A stretch of DNA of 64,000 nt from CAZSBB01 sp964605235 (GTDB lineage: Bacteria > Planctomycetota > Phycisphaerae > Phycisphaerales > Phycisphaeraceae). The stretch spans positions 21,186 through 85,185 of the forward strand of contig CAZSBB010000030.1 in the NCBI GenBank assembly GCA_964605235.1, written 5' to 3'. Below the pieces are notes generated by a model. That model saw only the letters and a list, made by a program, of their open reading frames with translations. It ran no database searches and was not told where the DNA came from. This document shows, piece after piece, positions 51,382-60,702 of this stretch (position 1 is its first letter; every line of letters starts with the position of its first letter). The translations under genes and the position numbers were made by a program.

Positions 51382-52557
51382 CTATTCCACCGCCAGCCCG
51401 AGAATCGTCAGGTCGTCCTCCACCGGACCCGTGTGCGCCCAGTTCACCACCGCACGCATGATGGCCTGGGTCTGCTCCGGCAACGGCAGATGATGCGTCT
51501 GCGCCGCCAGCCGTTTGAGTCGACCACTCCCGTACGGACAACGCTGCACATTGGGCGTCTCCAGCAATCCGTCGGTATACAGCAACAAGCGATCGCCAGG
51601 TTCGAGCACAAATCGGCCTTCCTCGTACGTCGCGTCGGTGGTCCACCCGATGGGAAAGCCCGAGTCCAGCGGCACCGGCTTAATCCCCTGCTCCGACAGC
51701 AGCAGCGGCAGGGGGTGTCCCGCCGAGATCATGCGCACTTCCCGGGTCTGGACATTCAGCAGGGCATAAATCAGGGTGAAGAACTGGCTCGACGCCGGAT
51801 CCATCGGAAACATTTCGTTCAGCCGCTGGCCCACTTCCGCCGGCGACGACAGGCGATAGCTGGGCGGGTCGACGATGCGGCATTTGAGAATGGACTCGCC
51901 CAGCGTCGGGCGCAGCACCCGGCTGACCGACACCGCCAGCAGCGCCGCCGGCACGCCATGGCCGCTGACGTCCAGGATGTAAAACCCGTAGTGCGACTCG
52001 TCGAGTCGAAAGAACCCCACCGAATCACCCGCCAGCTCATCGCAGGGACGATATTCCCAATGTGCGACATGCCCCGGCAGTTGGATCGGCAAGGCGGGAA
52101 AGATGCTGCGCTGAATGCGCGCCGCCGACGCCAGGTCCCGCGCCATGCGCCGATGAAACTGCCGCAGCGCCAGCCGCGTCTCCCGCCGCGCCAAGGATGC
52201 ATTGATGCGCGCCCGCAACAGCGGCGGCTCAAACGGCTTGGACAGAAAATCCTCCACGCCCGCTTCGATGAACTGACTGACCAACTGGGCGTCATCCTGC
52301 GCCGACAGCACCACCACCGGCAGCTCGTCCTCGTGCGCCAGGCGCCGCACCTGTTGATAGGTTTCCCAGCCATCGAGCTCCGGCATGCAGACGTCCAGCA
52401 GCAAGAGGTCCGGCCTCGACTGGGACTCCAGCAGCCGCAACGCCTCCACGCCGTTCTGCACCTCCTGACAATGATGCCCCATCTTTCGAATGAAGCACCC
52501 CAGCAGAGTGCGGATGCGATAGTCGTCATCCACGACCATAATTGATGCCGACTGCAT
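51382..52557 (-). CDS. Response regulator with PP2C (RsbU-type) phosphatase output
   Basis: A 391-residue protein. Residues 1-125 are a receiver (SIMVVDDDYRIRTLLGCFIR; phospho-acceptor Asp55 in LLLLDVCMPELDG; Lys in DFLSKPFEP). A short helical linker (LARRETRLALRQFHRRMARD) leads to a PP2C/SpoIIE domain (about 165-391) with metal-binding Asp residues in CDELAGDSVGFFRLDE, DVSGHGVPAALLA, LYTDGLLETPN and EDDLTILGLAV. Such proteins dephosphorylate anti-sigma-factor antagonists (partner-switching). No antagonist or anti-sigma gene is nearby. ATG 52557 marks the receiver start. Convergent with the hybrid kinase, its likely phosphodonor. Confidence 0.92.
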   Translation of the reverse strand: MQSASIMVVDDDYRIRTLLGCFIRKMGHHCQEVQNGVEALRLLESQSRPDLLLLDVCMPELDGWETYQQVRRLAHEDELPVVVLSAQDDAQLVSQFIEAGVEDFLSKPFEPPLLRARINASLARRETRLALRQFHRRMARDLASAARIQRSIFPALPIQLPGHVAHWEYRPCDELAGDSVGFFRLDESHYGFYILDVSGHGVPAALLAVSVSRVLRPTLGESILKCRIVDPPSYRLSSPAEVGQRLNEMFPMDPASSQFFTLIYALLNVQTREVRMISAGHPLPLLLSEQGIKPVPLDSGFPIGWTTDATYEEGRFVLEPGDRLLLYTDGLLETPNVQRCPYGSGRLKRLAAQTHHLPLPEQTQAIMRAVVNWAHTGPVEDDLTILGLAVE

Positions 52558-52725
52558 GGCTTGCTTCCACGCCCGGAAATGCTGCGGCCGCGCTACGGAG
52601 CGACGCGCATCCCGGGGGATGTCACTTCTCGCCAATCCTCGGTCGCATATTTCCGGCAATTCAGTGCTTTGTCGCAGCGAAAGCAGAATGCCTCAACCAG
52701 ATCCAGCGGGCATCACCCGACCCGG

Positions 52726-52850
52726 CGGGCTGACCCGCAGCCGCTGGTCCTGGCTGTCAACCCCAGCCGGCGGGCGGTGCGGAGCGCGGGTGTCGCCTGC
52801 AAATCAATGCCCGCGCGGCGGTTGGGGACAGGTGTGACGCTCCTGTCGGG
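52726..52850. repeat. CAACCCCAGCCGGCGGGCGG repeat, copy 1
   Basis: CAACCCCAGCCGGCGGGCGG (about 52759), then TGCGGAGCGCGGGTGTCGCC and an inverse end GGCGGTTGGGGACAGGTG. Nearly identical to the segment at 53376-53460. The rest of the gap 52558-53066 shows no credible gene. Confidence 0.65.
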
Positions 52851-53066
52851 ACGCACGATGCCTGCCTGCCGGCGCCGTTGGTTGGGCGGTTACGACGAGG
52901 CGGCCTGCGCATATCGCCGGCACAGGCGTGCATCGTGGAGGAATCGACGCATGACGGCGCAGCGCAACCTCAGCATCCGGCAGGAAGCTGGAGCCCGATC
53001 GTCATCCGCGGAAGTAGTGCTGCTTGTTCACGCCGTCAAAATCGACCTGATTTCATGCAGCAGCGC

Positions 53067-53225
53067 TTAAAAGCGCTTTCCGGAGCCGCACGGGCAGGGA
53101 TCATTGCGGCCGAGCTTTTCGCACAGCTCCTTGTGGCCGTGGACCACCTGCACGCCGCGCTTCACGTGCGTTTCGGAGGGGAAGCCTTTACGCCGTTTGC
53201 TGGTCGGCTCGAAAGCAGAAGTCAT
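53067..53225 (-). CDS. Small SEC-C motif protein
   Basis: A 52-residue protein ending in GRNDPCPCGSGKRF, the SEC-C zinc-binding motif (C-x-C plus downstream residues) seen at the C-terminus of SecA and many small proteins. The preceding PSETHVKRGVQVVHGHKELC and the basic N-terminus (SKRRKGF) are consistent with a nucleic-acid- or protein-binding peptide. The motif stops right after KRF, without the usual KxCC, so only one Cys pair is present plus Cys in KELCEKL. Start at 53225, or 53231 two codons upstream. Function unknown. Confidence 0.7.
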   Translation of the reverse strand: MTSAFEPTSKRRKGFPSETHVKRGVQVVHGHKELCEKLGRNDPCPCGSGKRF

Positions 53226-53375
53226 CGTCATGCCGGTGGTGGTTGAAGTGTTGCATGTTGCACCTCGATTCAGGCACTGCTTTGCCGCCAAGTGCGGCCA
53301 AGGGGCGGCAGTGTCTGCGCCCGCGGGGATTTGTCAAGCATTTTGTGGCGTTGCCGCTTCATGCTGTTCGAGCCG

Positions 53376-53590
53376 CCAACCCCAGTCGGCGGGCGGTGCG
53401 GAGCGCGGGTGTCGCCCTGCAGCCGCGGCCGGTGCGGCGGTTGGGGCATTGTGCCAGGTGTTCACATCGGGGCGCACGTCACCCGCCGACTGGCGTCGGC
53501 GGCTCGGAGGTTGCGCGAAGGTTGCGGGCCTGAGTCGACGTGACGCTGATGCGGCTCTGAGCCGTCGACGCGAGTCGGCGGGTGGTGCTT
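53376..53590. repeat. CAACCCCAG(T)CGGCGGGCGG repeat, copy 2, with GGCGGCTCGGAG units
   Basis: CAACCCCAGTCGGCGGGCGG (about 53380) and TGCGGAGCGCGGGTGTCGCC repeat copy 1 with a few changes. They are followed by CACCCGCCGACTGGCGTCGG, CGGCTCGGAGG and the inverse GAGCCGTCGACGCGAGTCGG with CGGGTGG, forming imperfect long inverted repeats. No gene is recognised between the SEC-C start and the recA terminator. Confidence 0.65.
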
Positions 53591-53599
53591 CATGGCGAT

Positions 53600-53624
53600 A
53601 AAAAACCGCACCAGGCTGGTGCGG
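53600..53624 (-). terminator. Intrinsic terminator on the minus strand (probably recA transcript)
   Basis: Read on the minus strand, CCGCACCA-GCC-TGGTGCGG forms an eight-pair stem followed by six T (A-run 53600-53605 on the plus strand). It is the first canonical terminator downstream of recA, 420 bases past its stop and after two CACAGAG elements. Confidence 0.75.
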
Positions 53625-53742
53625 CGGTGTGAAACGGAATGGCAGAACTCGAAGCCGAGGAGCAACTTCAAGGGTTTCCAACGGCCGGGCCTCCGGGAAC
53701 CGGGTATCCGGGAGACGCATAGAAACGATGGCAAAAGAACTG

Positions 53743-54033
53743 AAACCACAGGGCACCGAGATCGCCGGGCAAGGCTCAGAGAACATCCAAGGCAGTCCAC
53801 CGGAATCTCGTGCTTGCTCTTGGTGTCCTCTGTGCCTTGGTGGTGAGTCTTGCAGTAATTGCTTAGAAACGATCGCAAAAGAACAGGAACCACAGAGCCA
53901 CCAAGCCACCAAGATCACCGAGATCACCGAGATCACCGAGTAATGCTCACCGAGAATACGGGAAAATCCAGCGGAAATGTCCGCTCCTCACGCTTGCTCG
54001 CAGTGTCCTCTGTGCCTCGGTGGTGAGTATTGC
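53743..54033. repeat. Two CACAGAG-family inverted repeats in tandem
   Basis: Element one: CCACAGGGCACCGAGATCGC (about 53746) with inverse GGTGTCCTCTGTGCCTTGGT (about 53823). Element two: CCACAGAGCCACCAAGCCAC (about 53890), then ATCACCGAG repeated three times in tandem (53911-53940), with inverse AGTGTCCTCTGTGCCTCGGT (about 54002). Both lie between the recA stop and its candidate terminator. Confidence 0.75.
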
Positions 54034-54042
54034 AGTATTTGC

Positions 54043-55203
54043 TTAGTCGGCGGACTCGGCGGGGGGGGCGTCGTCGTCACCACCACCGCTGCTGGCGATC
54101 TTCACGCCCTTGGCGTCGAGCACCTTCTGGCGGATTTCGCGGAAGAGATCCGGGTTCTCGCGCAGGAACTGTTTGGCGTTCTCCCGACCCTGGCCCAGAC
54201 GGACTTCGCCATAGTTGAACCACGCGCCGCTCTTGCCCACCACCTCGGCAGTGACGCCCAGGTCCAAGAGGTCGCCCGAGGCGCTGATGCCTTCGTCGAA
54301 CATGATGTCGAACTCGGCATCGCGGAAGGGGGGAGCGACTTTGTTCTTGACCACGCGGGCGCGGACGCGGTTGCCCACCGCCTTGTCGCCGTCTTTGATG
54401 GAGCCGGTGCGGCGGATGTCGATGCGGACGGAGGAATAGAACTTGAGCGCCCGGCCGCCGGGGGTGGTTTCGGGGTTGCCGAACATCACGCCGATCTTTT
54501 CGCGGATCTGGTTGATGAAGACCACCAGGCACTTGCTGCGGTTGATGGCGCCGGTGAGCTTGCGCAGCGCCTGGGACATGAGGCGGGCTTGCAGGCCGAC
54601 GTGGCTGTCGCCCATTTCACCTTCGATTTCCGCGCGGGGGATGAGGGCCGCCACCGAGTCGATGACGATCACATCCACGGCATTGGAGCGGACGAGCATC
54701 TCACAGATTTCCAGGGCCTGTTCGCCGGTGTCCGGCTGACTGACCAGAAGGTTGTCGAGATTGACGCCCAGACGCCGCGCCCAGGAGGGGTCCAGGGCAT
54801 GCTCGGCGTCGATGAACGCCGCGACGCCGCCGTCGGCTTGAGCGCTGGCGATGACGTGCAGGGTGAGGGTGGTTTTACCGGAGGATTCCGGGCCGAACAC
54901 TTCCACCACGCGCCCGCGGGGGATGCCGCGCCCGCCCAGGGCGAGGTCGAGGCTGATGGAGCCGGTGGAGATGCCGGGGGGGAGCTGGCTGGGGTCGTCA
55001 TCCAGCCGCATGATCGAGCCCTTGCCGTACGCCCGTTCGATCTGGGTGACGGCTTGTTCCAGGGCGCGGGCGCGTCCGTTGTCTTCAGAGCCGCCGGCCT
55101 TGCTGGATTTGGCCATGGTGCTGTCCTTGCTGAGCTTGCTGCGCCCGTTGCTGCGGGTGGGGGAAGTATCGGTTTCGGTCGTTAATGAAGTGGCTGACAC
55201 CAT
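54043..55203 (-). CDS. recA: Recombinase RecA
   Basis: A 386-residue DNA strand-exchange ATPase. EVFGPESSGKTTLTLHVIAS is Walker A, DVIVIDSVAALIPRAEIEGE Walker B with loop L1, and VFINQIREKIGVMFGNPETT loop L2. The C-terminus is acidic and short (DDDAPPAESAD). Two starts are plausible: ATG 55203 with AAGGAG eight bases upstream, and ATG 55116 (MAKSSKAGG) with AAGGA; the first 29 residues of the longer form are low complexity, so 55116 could be the true start. A candidate promoter is upstream at 55243-55270. Confidence 0.96.
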   Translation of the reverse strand: MVSATSLTTETDTSPTRSNGRSKLSKDSTMAKSSKAGGSEDNGRARALEQAVTQIERAYGKGSIMRLDDDPSQLPPGISTGSISLDLALGGRGIPRGRVVEVFGPESSGKTTLTLHVIASAQADGGVAAFIDAEHALDPSWARRLGVNLDNLLVSQPDTGEQALEICEMLVRSNAVDVIVIDSVAALIPRAEIEGEMGDSHVGLQARLMSQALRKLTGAINRSKCLVVFINQIREKIGVMFGNPETTPGGRALKFYSSVRIDIRRTGSIKDGDKAVGNRVRARVVKNKVAPPFRDAEFDIMFDEGISASGDLLDLGVTAEVVGKSGAWFNYGEVRLGQGRENAKQFLRENPDLFREIRQKVLDAKGVKIASSGGGDDDAPPAESAD

Positions 55204-55242
55204 ACCGGGGCTCCTTGGGTTCGTCAACGTTTGGGTTTTGAT

Positions 55243-55270
55243 AGGCTAAAGAATGTTCGGTATTTGTCAA
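55243..55270 (-). promoter_or_regulatory. Candidate recA promoter
   Basis: On the minus strand a perfect -35 TTGACA (55270-55265) is followed after 16 bases by TAGCCT (55248-55243). A GAACATTC motif lies in the spacer, but I see no full SOS box of the known GAAC-N4-GTTC or CTGT-N8-ACAG types. The remaining part of the gap up to 55529 is G/T-rich on the plus strand without a gene. Confidence 0.45.
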
Positions 55271-55529
55271 GGGTCTGCTTGAGGAATTATTCGGAAATTT
55301 TTAGGGGTGGCGGAAGGGGGTGGATTTGGTGATTTGATGATGTGGGATTTGTTGATGGGTGGGCGAGGTGGGGGTGGTTCAGCGAACCCGGGCCGGCTGC
55401 GGGGCAGCGTTTCATCCCCGATTGGGTGCGTCATTTCAGTTGGCCCCGCGCGGCAGGAGGTCTACATTACACAGCCACCAAATGGCTTGGCTCGTCTGCA
55501 CTTCATCGCTCGCCGCAGGAGTTTCACCA

Positions 55530-56507
55530 ATGGCCGAAGCTGCCCTTGATCCGCAATCCCCCGCCCCCGCCCCCGCCCCCCGCCGCCGCCCCGGCAGGCT
55601 CGTCCCCCGGAGTCGCCGCCCCTCCGGAAGTGACACCGCCGGCCCCAACGAGCTGATGACCCAGGCTCACATCGACCAGTACTGGGAAGAGGGCTACACC
55701 ATCATCCGCAACGTGCTGGCGCCGCATGAAGTCGCCCAACTCGCTCAGTCCTGCGACCGCTGGAAATTCGTCGGCGAACTGCTGGGCCGCACCTGGCGCC
55801 GGCAGAACACCGTCATCTGGGTCGACCAGGTGCCGGGAGAGGATGGCCAAACCGAATCCATCATGCGCGGCATGCAGTGGCCTTCCTACCACGATGCCGT
55901 CATGGATCACTACCGCACCGACCCCCGCCTGCTGCGGATCCTCGAGCCGCTGCTCGGCTCATCGATCAAACAGATCATCAACCAATTGCACTGGAAAAAG
56001 CCCGGCTCCAAAATCACCTGGCCCCTGCACCGCGATGTGCGCTCCCGCATGCCCATTGCCGCCTTCTGCGACCTCTTCACCTCCTGGGTGCAGACCGGCA
56101 TCGCCATCGACGCCCACCGCGCCGAGAACGGCGCCATGCAGGTCGTCCCCGGCTCCCACCGCGACATCCCCCACGACCCGCACAACGCGGCCGCCTACAA
56201 CGTCCCGCAGTACCAGGATGACCCGCGCATCCGCGACATGTCCCTCAACCCCGGCGACGTCGCCCTCTGGAGCGCCTACACCGTCCACGGCGGCGGCTTC
56301 AACACCACCGCCTTCATGGACCGCCGACTCTACATCAACGGCTTCATCAAAGCCGACAAATGCCTCCGCGGCGAATGGGCCTGGCGCGACGGCCGCACCT
56401 GCCACCTGCACGGCCGACCCGCCCTGGTGCAGTTCGACGAAATCGACGACGTGACCGAAGGCTTCTATCCCGCTGACCGTCAACGGCAGGAGGCGCAGCG
56501 GGATTGA
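55530..56507 (+). CDS. Phytanoyl-CoA dioxygenase (PhyH) family protein
   Basis: A 325-residue Fe(II)/2-oxoglutarate-dependent oxygenase. After a Pro/Arg-rich N-terminal 40 residues the domain begins TQAHIDQYWEEGYTIIRNVL. WPLHRDVRSRMPIAAF carries the H-x-D iron ligands, GAMQVVPGSHRDIPHD is a family block, and ALWSAYTVHGGGFNTT holds the distal His. ATG 55530 has AGGAG at 55517-55521; the frame continues upstream to 55359 without support. Members hydroxylate diverse small molecules; substrate unknown. Confidence 0.9.
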   Translation: MAEAALDPQSPAPAPAPRRRPGRLVPRSRRPSGSDTAGPNELMTQAHIDQYWEEGYTIIRNVLAPHEVAQLAQSCDRWKFVGELLGRTWRRQNTVIWVDQVPGEDGQTESIMRGMQWPSYHDAVMDHYRTDPRLLRILEPLLGSSIKQIINQLHWKKPGSKITWPLHRDVRSRMPIAAFCDLFTSWVQTGIAIDAHRAENGAMQVVPGSHRDIPHDPHNAAAYNVPQYQDDPRIRDMSLNPGDVALWSAYTVHGGGFNTTAFMDRRLYINGFIKADKCLRGEWAWRDGRTCHLHGRPALVQFDEIDDVTEGFYPADRQRQEAQRD

Positions 56508-56604
56508 GGGGAAGCTATTATCGGTGACGGTGAGACCCGGCTGCGTAGTCGGGCAGACTTCTAATGGGAGATGTCAACTGAACACGAAACCGGAAACTAT
56601 TGAC

Positions 56605-57399
<795 letters not shown>

Positions 57400-57628
57400 G
57401 GGCCGGTAATGGGTATTGGGTAAATAGCCGCTTGGTCTGGAGCTATGTTGTATTCTGCCCATGACGGATATTGAAAAAACAGCAAATCCAAGGGTTTGAA
57501 AGCAGACAACCTGACACAATGGCGACGGGTGCAATGGTGGACGGCTGCCATTTCGCCGACCTGCCGCGTCAGGTGTTGCCGTGCGAACGCACGCGGGAAT
57601 CGCTGAGCCAACCCCAGGAGCTGTTCCG

Positions 57629-59147
57629 GTGACTCATTCTCCCATCCACCTCCACCCCGACAACCCCAAAACCTTGCTTCCGGGGGCAGCCGCGCGCGTT
57701 GGTGACGGCCACGGAGCACTACGGCGCGGTCCTCAATCGCCCGTTTTGTTACGAGCGCTATCTGGAAGACGCCGCCCGACTGGGGATGACCATCACCCGG
57801 CTGTTCACGCTGTTTCGGGAGTTGCAGTCGCCGATCAATCCGTACTCCACCTGTAAGCCGGAGTCGACGGACTACCTCGCGCCGTTTCGCCGGGTGGGGC
57901 CGGGGGCAGCGCTCGACAGTTTGCCGCGCTATGACCTGACGCAGTGGAACGACGAGTATTTCGAACGCCTGCACGGCTTCCTCAAACGCGCGGGACACTA
58001 CGGCATCATTGTCGAACTCACGCTGCTGAGCTGCACCTACAACGAAACCATCTGGAGTCTCAATCCGCTGCATGCCCAGAACAATGTCAACGGCCTGACG
58101 CCCACGTCCTGGCAGAAGTACACCAGCCAGCGCGATCCGATGCTGTTCGACTGGCAATGTCGCCACGTACGGAAAATCGTGGCGGAAACGCAGCACTACG
58201 ATCACGTGATCTACGAAATCTGCAACGAGCCGGCCGGCGGGGAGTCGAGCTTGCCCGACAACCCCACGCCTGAGGAAGTCGATGCGTGGCAGACGGCGCT
58301 GGTCGAGCTCATTCATGAACTGGAACCGGGCCCGGCGCAGCGTCACCTGATCTCCGGCCAGCAATGCGCCGTCTGGCCCGCGCCCGGTCGCCCCGATGCT
58401 GAGATCGGCCAACCCAATGCCCGCGCCTTCGAATCGCTGCCGTTTGACATCGTGAACGTCCACCCGCTGGCGATGGTGTCCCTGCACGGGAAACGCTACG
58501 ACATGGGCTTGTTCATGTCCGGCCAACTGCGCTTAGAAGCGCTGCGTGATTTCGCGCTCGACACCTACGACCTGCCCAAGCCGCTGGATTACAACGAAGA
58601 CAACGCGGCCACGATGTTCAAGGACGAAGTCGGCTGGACCATTCATCGCAAGCGGGCGTGGACGACGATGCTGTCGGGCGCCCATTACGACATGATCGAC
58701 TTCTCCATCTGGCCCCACCTGGAAACCGGCACCCCGGCGTCGCAGGCGAAGCTGCGCGCGTGGTTCAGCTACCTGTCAGCGTTCCTGCGCACGGTGGACC
58801 TCGCCCGCGCCCGTCCGCAGCGCGGGATGGTGAAGTCCAAGCCAGCCCATGTGGTGGAGTCAGTGCTGGTGGTAGCGGGGCATCCGGGGGGGCCGGGGGT
58901 TCCGGGGGAGGATTACTGCATTTATCTGGCTGACGGCCGAGAACGCGAGGAGCCTGACGCCGGCGAGCCGATCCAGGGCGAACTACGGATTGATCTGCCG
59001 GCCGGCACGTACGAGTTGAAAACGCTCTGCCCCGTCAGCGGCCAGTGGTCTGAAGCTGCCCCGGTTGCGAGTGACGGCGAATGCCTGATTCCGTTGCCAG
59101 CGTTTCGTCACGATCTGCTGGTCCGGCTGCGGCGGGTGGGGGTATGA
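57629..59147 (+). pseudogene. Clan GH-A glycoside hydrolase-like protein with 5' frameshift
   Basis: The main part (57699-59147) encodes a TIM-barrel protein: VTATEHYGAVLNRPFCYERY, VIYEICNEPAGG (acid/base Glu), PLDYNEDNAATMFKDEVGWT (putative nucleophile Glu) and WTTMLSGAHYDMIDFSIWPH. Its true 5' end is in another frame: GTG 57629, with AGGAG at 57616-57620, encodes VTHSPIHLHPDNPKTL. The frames must join near 57668-57680, where TTC CGG GGG CAG would give the expected FRGQPRALV. One extra base (for example in AAAA 57668-57671) or two missing bases explain it. Sequencing error, real pseudogene and recoding are all possible. Near 58878-58908 a CCGGGG repeat is translated as HPGGPGVPGED. Confidence 0.75.
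58878..58908. repeat. CCGGGG short-period repeat within the hydrolase gene
   Basis: CCGGGGGGGCCGGGGGTTCC and GGGGG, in frame, translated GHPGGPGVPGED. The same type of sequence occurs between genes at 29426, 31397 and 37530. Confidence 0.7.
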
Positions 59148-59206
59148 GGGCGATCGTGCCGCCTGGTCGCAGCTTGACGTAAGTGTGAAAATAGTTTCGA
59201 ATCAGT

Positions 59207-59578
59207 ATGGCGATGAATAACACAAAAGCAGCAATGATCGCGTTGGTTGCGCTGGCGAGCATCGTTGGTGGGTTTTTATATATCAACCGAGGGCGCACGA
59301 TTGACGAGGCAAACGTCTACGTACATGAGGATTATTTTGGCATTGAAATACACTACAGCGTGATGCCCCGGGGGCGTATCAGCACCACCGCTGTCGAATA
59401 TGAATAGAAATCAATGAGTGGGGATGAGTTGATAATCACCGCGGCTAACCGGCAGGTGAACTGGAATGGCAAGCCGATTGGGAGCGTTGGCGAATCGGAG
59501 TATCTTCTGATTGAAAAGCAAAGTGGTCAATATAATATCACGATACTTCCGAAAGCGGATGATCGGGGGCAAGAGTAG
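59207..59578 (+). pseudogene. Small membrane-anchored protein gene interrupted by an in-frame TAG
   Basis: Codons 59207-59404 encode 66 residues: a transmembrane anchor (AAMIALVALASIVGGFLYIN) then a beta-rich stretch ending AVEYE. An amber codon (59405-59407) interrupts. The same frame continues with KS and, from ATG 59414, MSGDELIITAANRQVNWNGK through YLLIEKQSGQYNITILPKAD to TAG at 59576-59578. Together the two parts (about 123 residues) read as one domain, so this is most simply a nonsense-mutated gene; two overlapping-function small proteins or stop readthrough are alternatives. No family is recognised. The segment is AT-richer than the surroundings. Confidence 0.6.
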
Positions 59579-59656
59579 GTGCGATGCAGCTCGGGCCAGG
59601 ACACGCCCCCCAGATCAGGAGTCAGGGAAATTTCGATCGTGTCAGCCGTCATCCTA

Positions 59657-59775
59657 CTACCTTGTCTTCATCACTCACCCAGCCACAGGAGCGGTTCGTG
59701 TCGATCCTTGTCATCAGCACTTCATTGAATCCCGCTAGTCGCAGCCGCGTGATTGCGCGGCAGAGGTCACTATGA
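59657..59775 (+). pseudogene. Duplicated 5' end of an FMN-reductase gene (truncated)
   Basis: About 107 bases (59657-59763) are almost identical to 61992-62094, including the AGGAG ribosome site, the GTG start (59698) and the first 22 codons (SILVISTSLNPASRSRV). After ARQ the copy diverges and stops at TGA 59773-59775. Weaker similarity extends upstream to about 59627. It is a remnant produced by duplication or recombination, not a functional gene. Confidence 0.85.
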
Positions 59776-59852
59776 AACCCGACCCCTATTCCTGTTCCTT
59801 TTCCTGTTCGGCAACTGAGCCTATTACGTTAAGAACCTTTCGGGACCAAGCT

Positions 59853-60623
59853 ATGCGATGGATCATCTCCCTACCTATGTTGGCCTTGATGGGCGTGTTG
59901 TTAGCGAGTTGTGACGAGCATACCAACTCGGGGGCGCGGGTTACGTCATCTGACACGGCGACTTCCCAGGATCTGCAGTTCTTTAGCCGTTCCGCAGAGA
60001 CGCCGCTGGCGCACTTTCGGGTTCGTTGGATTGCGGACACGGTAGGCCGGCGGACAAACGCCCAAGGTCATTTGGAGGTCGTCAATGAATACCTCAGCGG
60101 GGTGCCAGTGACGGCCGAATTTTATTTGCAGCCGGGTGTCGAGCGGCTCGCGATCGCCTCTGGGGGTGACGGGAAGACCACGGTTTTGTACCTGAAGAAT
60201 CTGCAGATCGTTGATGATCACGCCGAGGCGGATGTCTGGGGTGTTGCGAACAACTTTGGCTTCCGAGGCCCTCCAGGAGTCCGGATTGGGGCTGGAGGCA
60301 GGATGTCACGCGCAGGTACACCCGAGGCTCCTAAACCAGAGCTATTCGTTATTGGCAAGCCGAAGACGATCCCGTTGGGACGGCTAGGCATGCATTCGAG
60401 CAACGAAGCGATGGGGAAAGACTATGAGGTCATGTCGCGAACCGATTGCGTGGTTGAATTGCTCGCCATCACCAATTTGTCGGAAGTGCTGGCCGACGAT
60501 CCATCGCTGGACAACGCCGTTCCTGCCGCTGTGCAAGACCAGGCCATCCACGACACATATCCTGCAACTACTCAAGCTGTACCTAACCACCGACTGCAGT
60601 TGACCGGCGACGCTCGCAAGTAG
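59853..60623 (+). CDS. Predicted lipoprotein of unknown function
   Basis: A 256-residue protein. The start at 59853 gives a type II signal peptide, MRWIISLPMLALMGVLLASC, with the lipobox LLASC and lipidated Cys20. The mature part has beta-rich segments (AHFRVRWIADTVGRRTNAQG; GVPVTAEFYLQPGVERLAIA; TTVLYLKNLQIVDDHAEADV) and no enzyme motif. The last residues NHRLQLTGDARK resemble C-terminal tails seen on many unrelated planctomycetal proteins, possibly translated from a repeat (from memory). It lies between the two copies of the duplicated FMN-reductase 5' end, so it may have entered with that rearrangement. Confidence 0.65.
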   Translation: MRWIISLPMLALMGVLLASCDEHTNSGARVTSSDTATSQDLQFFSRSAETPLAHFRVRWIADTVGRRTNAQGHLEVVNEYLSGVPVTAEFYLQPGVERLAIASGGDGKTTVLYLKNLQIVDDHAEADVWGVANNFGFRGPPGVRIGAGGRMSRAGTPEAPKPELFVIGKPKTIPLGRLGMHSSNEAMGKDYEVMSRTDCVVELLAITNLSEVLADDPSLDNAVPAAVQDQAIHDTYPATTQAVPNHRLQLTGDARK

Positions 60624-60649
60624 AATTGTGGAAGAAAAACACTATGTAA

Positions 60650-60664
60650 GCCGGGTCTCCCGGC
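60650..60664. terminator. Short hairpin in convergent gap
   Basis: GCCGGG-TCT-CCCGGC between the lipoprotein stop (60623) and the convergent TerB-like stop (60703). No T-run follows on either strand, so terminator function is uncertain. Confidence 0.3.
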
Positions 60665-60702
60665 GGTGTCGCATCCGCTACGGGCTTGCCCGGTTGATTT
60701 GA

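Noticed and set aside
52561..53070. 169-codon plus-strand frame
   Set aside because: Starts antisense to the receiver-phosphatase gene and continues through repeats; no domain.
54043..55185. Long plus-strand frame over recA (53977-55185)
   Set aside because: Antisense to an unmistakable recA.
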